Source: an uncultured Desulfuromonadales bacterium
Lineage (GTDB): Bacteria; Desulfobacterota; Desulfuromonadia; Desulfuromonadales; Geopsychrobacteraceae
Reading direction: 5' to 3'
DNA length: 5,507 nucleotides
Assembly (NCBI GenBank): GCA_945788205.1
Contig: CALZLE010000090.1
Coordinates: 1 to 5,507 of the forward strand
Shown piece by piece: positions 5,324 to 5,507 of this stretch. The first letter of the stretch is position 1; each line of letters starts with the position of its first letter. The position numbers were made by a program, and so were the translations under genes. The notes under the pieces are model-generated. The model was not told the origin of the DNA. It saw only the letters and a list, made by a program, of their open reading frames with translations, and did no database searches.

Positions 5324-5507
5324 TCAACCGCCGATTGTCGCCAGTAAGTCGAATTCGGCAAATTGCGTAATGATGGCCGCAAGCTCTGCTGCATCTGGTT
5401 CGGACATCGCACCGAATTCGCGGGATTGGCCAAGTTTCAGGTCTTTGCCGCTGGCGATATTGTGATAGGGGAGCAAGGCAATCGATTTTTTGTCTCCGGG
5501 CAGCGAG
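5324..5507 (-). CDS. Glycyl-radical-enzyme activating protein, C-terminal fragment (radical SAM, PflA-like)
   Basis: The gene enters from the right edge; only its last 60 residues and a TGA stop (5326-5324) are seen. The fragment begins SLPGDKKSIALLPYH. Pyruvate formate-lyase activase of E. coli has LLPYH, then Lys six residues after the His and Gly five further on. The same spacing is present here (His15, Lys21, Gly26), and the protein ends in IGG, as several activases in this family do. These enzymes use a 4Fe-4S cluster and S-adenosylmethionine to install the glycyl radical on an oxygen-sensitive partner enzyme. The CxxxCxxC cluster motif and the partner enzyme would lie beyond the window, so which glycyl radical enzyme is served cannot be told. 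No terminator follows, so its transcript may run towards the small gene. Confidence 0.8.
   Translation of the reverse strand, partial: SLPGDKKSIALLPYHNIASGKDLKLGQSREFGAMSEPDAAELAAIITQFAEFDLLATIGG

Noticed and set aside
5158..5433. Minus-strand open frame of 91 codons overlapping the activase end
   Set aside because: It lies in another frame over the activase C-terminus and then runs into the AT-rich spacer; its composition is not protein-like and it has no recognisable motif.

Overview
The window is ordinary-looking bacterial chromosome in which all six recognisable genes lie on the minus strand. Read in the direction of transcription (right to left) they are: the C-terminal end of a glycyl-radical-enzyme activase (radical SAM), a 91-residue orphan protein, a MATE/MOP-like membrane transporter, two overlapping EamA/DMT-family transporters, and the N-terminal 460 residues of a membrane sensor histidine kinase. 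The combination of a glycyl-radical activase (anaerobic metabolism), a sigma-54 type promoter, and a kinase with a periplasmic solute-binding sensor fits a Gram-negative anaerobe or facultative anaerobe. A Desulfuromonadales/Geobacter-like deltaproteobacterium is my guess, but it rests on general impression and not on a marker gene.

Right end (5059-5507): the activase gene enters from the right edge and stops at 5324. About 200 bases of gene-free, partly very AT-rich DNA follow. Next comes a close match to the -24/-12 (sigma-54) promoter consensus, 37 bases before a Shine-Dalgarno-led ATG for the 91-residue protein. That small gene is closed by a strong intrinsic terminator at 4702-4735. It therefore looks like a single-gene transcript under an activator-dependent promoter, which is the most noteworthy feature of the window.

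Centre (1509-4686): three multi-spanning membrane transporters form a block. The MATE-like gene starts with TTG only 15 bases past the T-tract of the preceding terminator, so it either depends on readthrough or has a promoter I cannot see. After an 80-base gap come two EamA paralogues. The first also starts with TTG, behind a good ribosome binding site, and overlaps the second by four bases (ATGA), so the pair is almost certainly co-translated.

Left end (1-1508): a 127-base spacer holds a plausible extended -10 promoter. Then a histidine kinase reads off the left edge: signal peptide, SBP_bac_3-type periplasmic domain, one transmembrane helix, PAS domain and HisKA H-box, with the ATPase domain cut off. 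The sensor has an Arg where amino-acid-binding relatives have their carboxylate ligand, but seems to lack the usual Asp, so its ligand may not be an alpha-amino acid. Whether this kinase regulates the transporters next to it cannot be decided from sequence. I see no mobile elements, RNA genes, CRISPR arrays or credible plus-strand genes.
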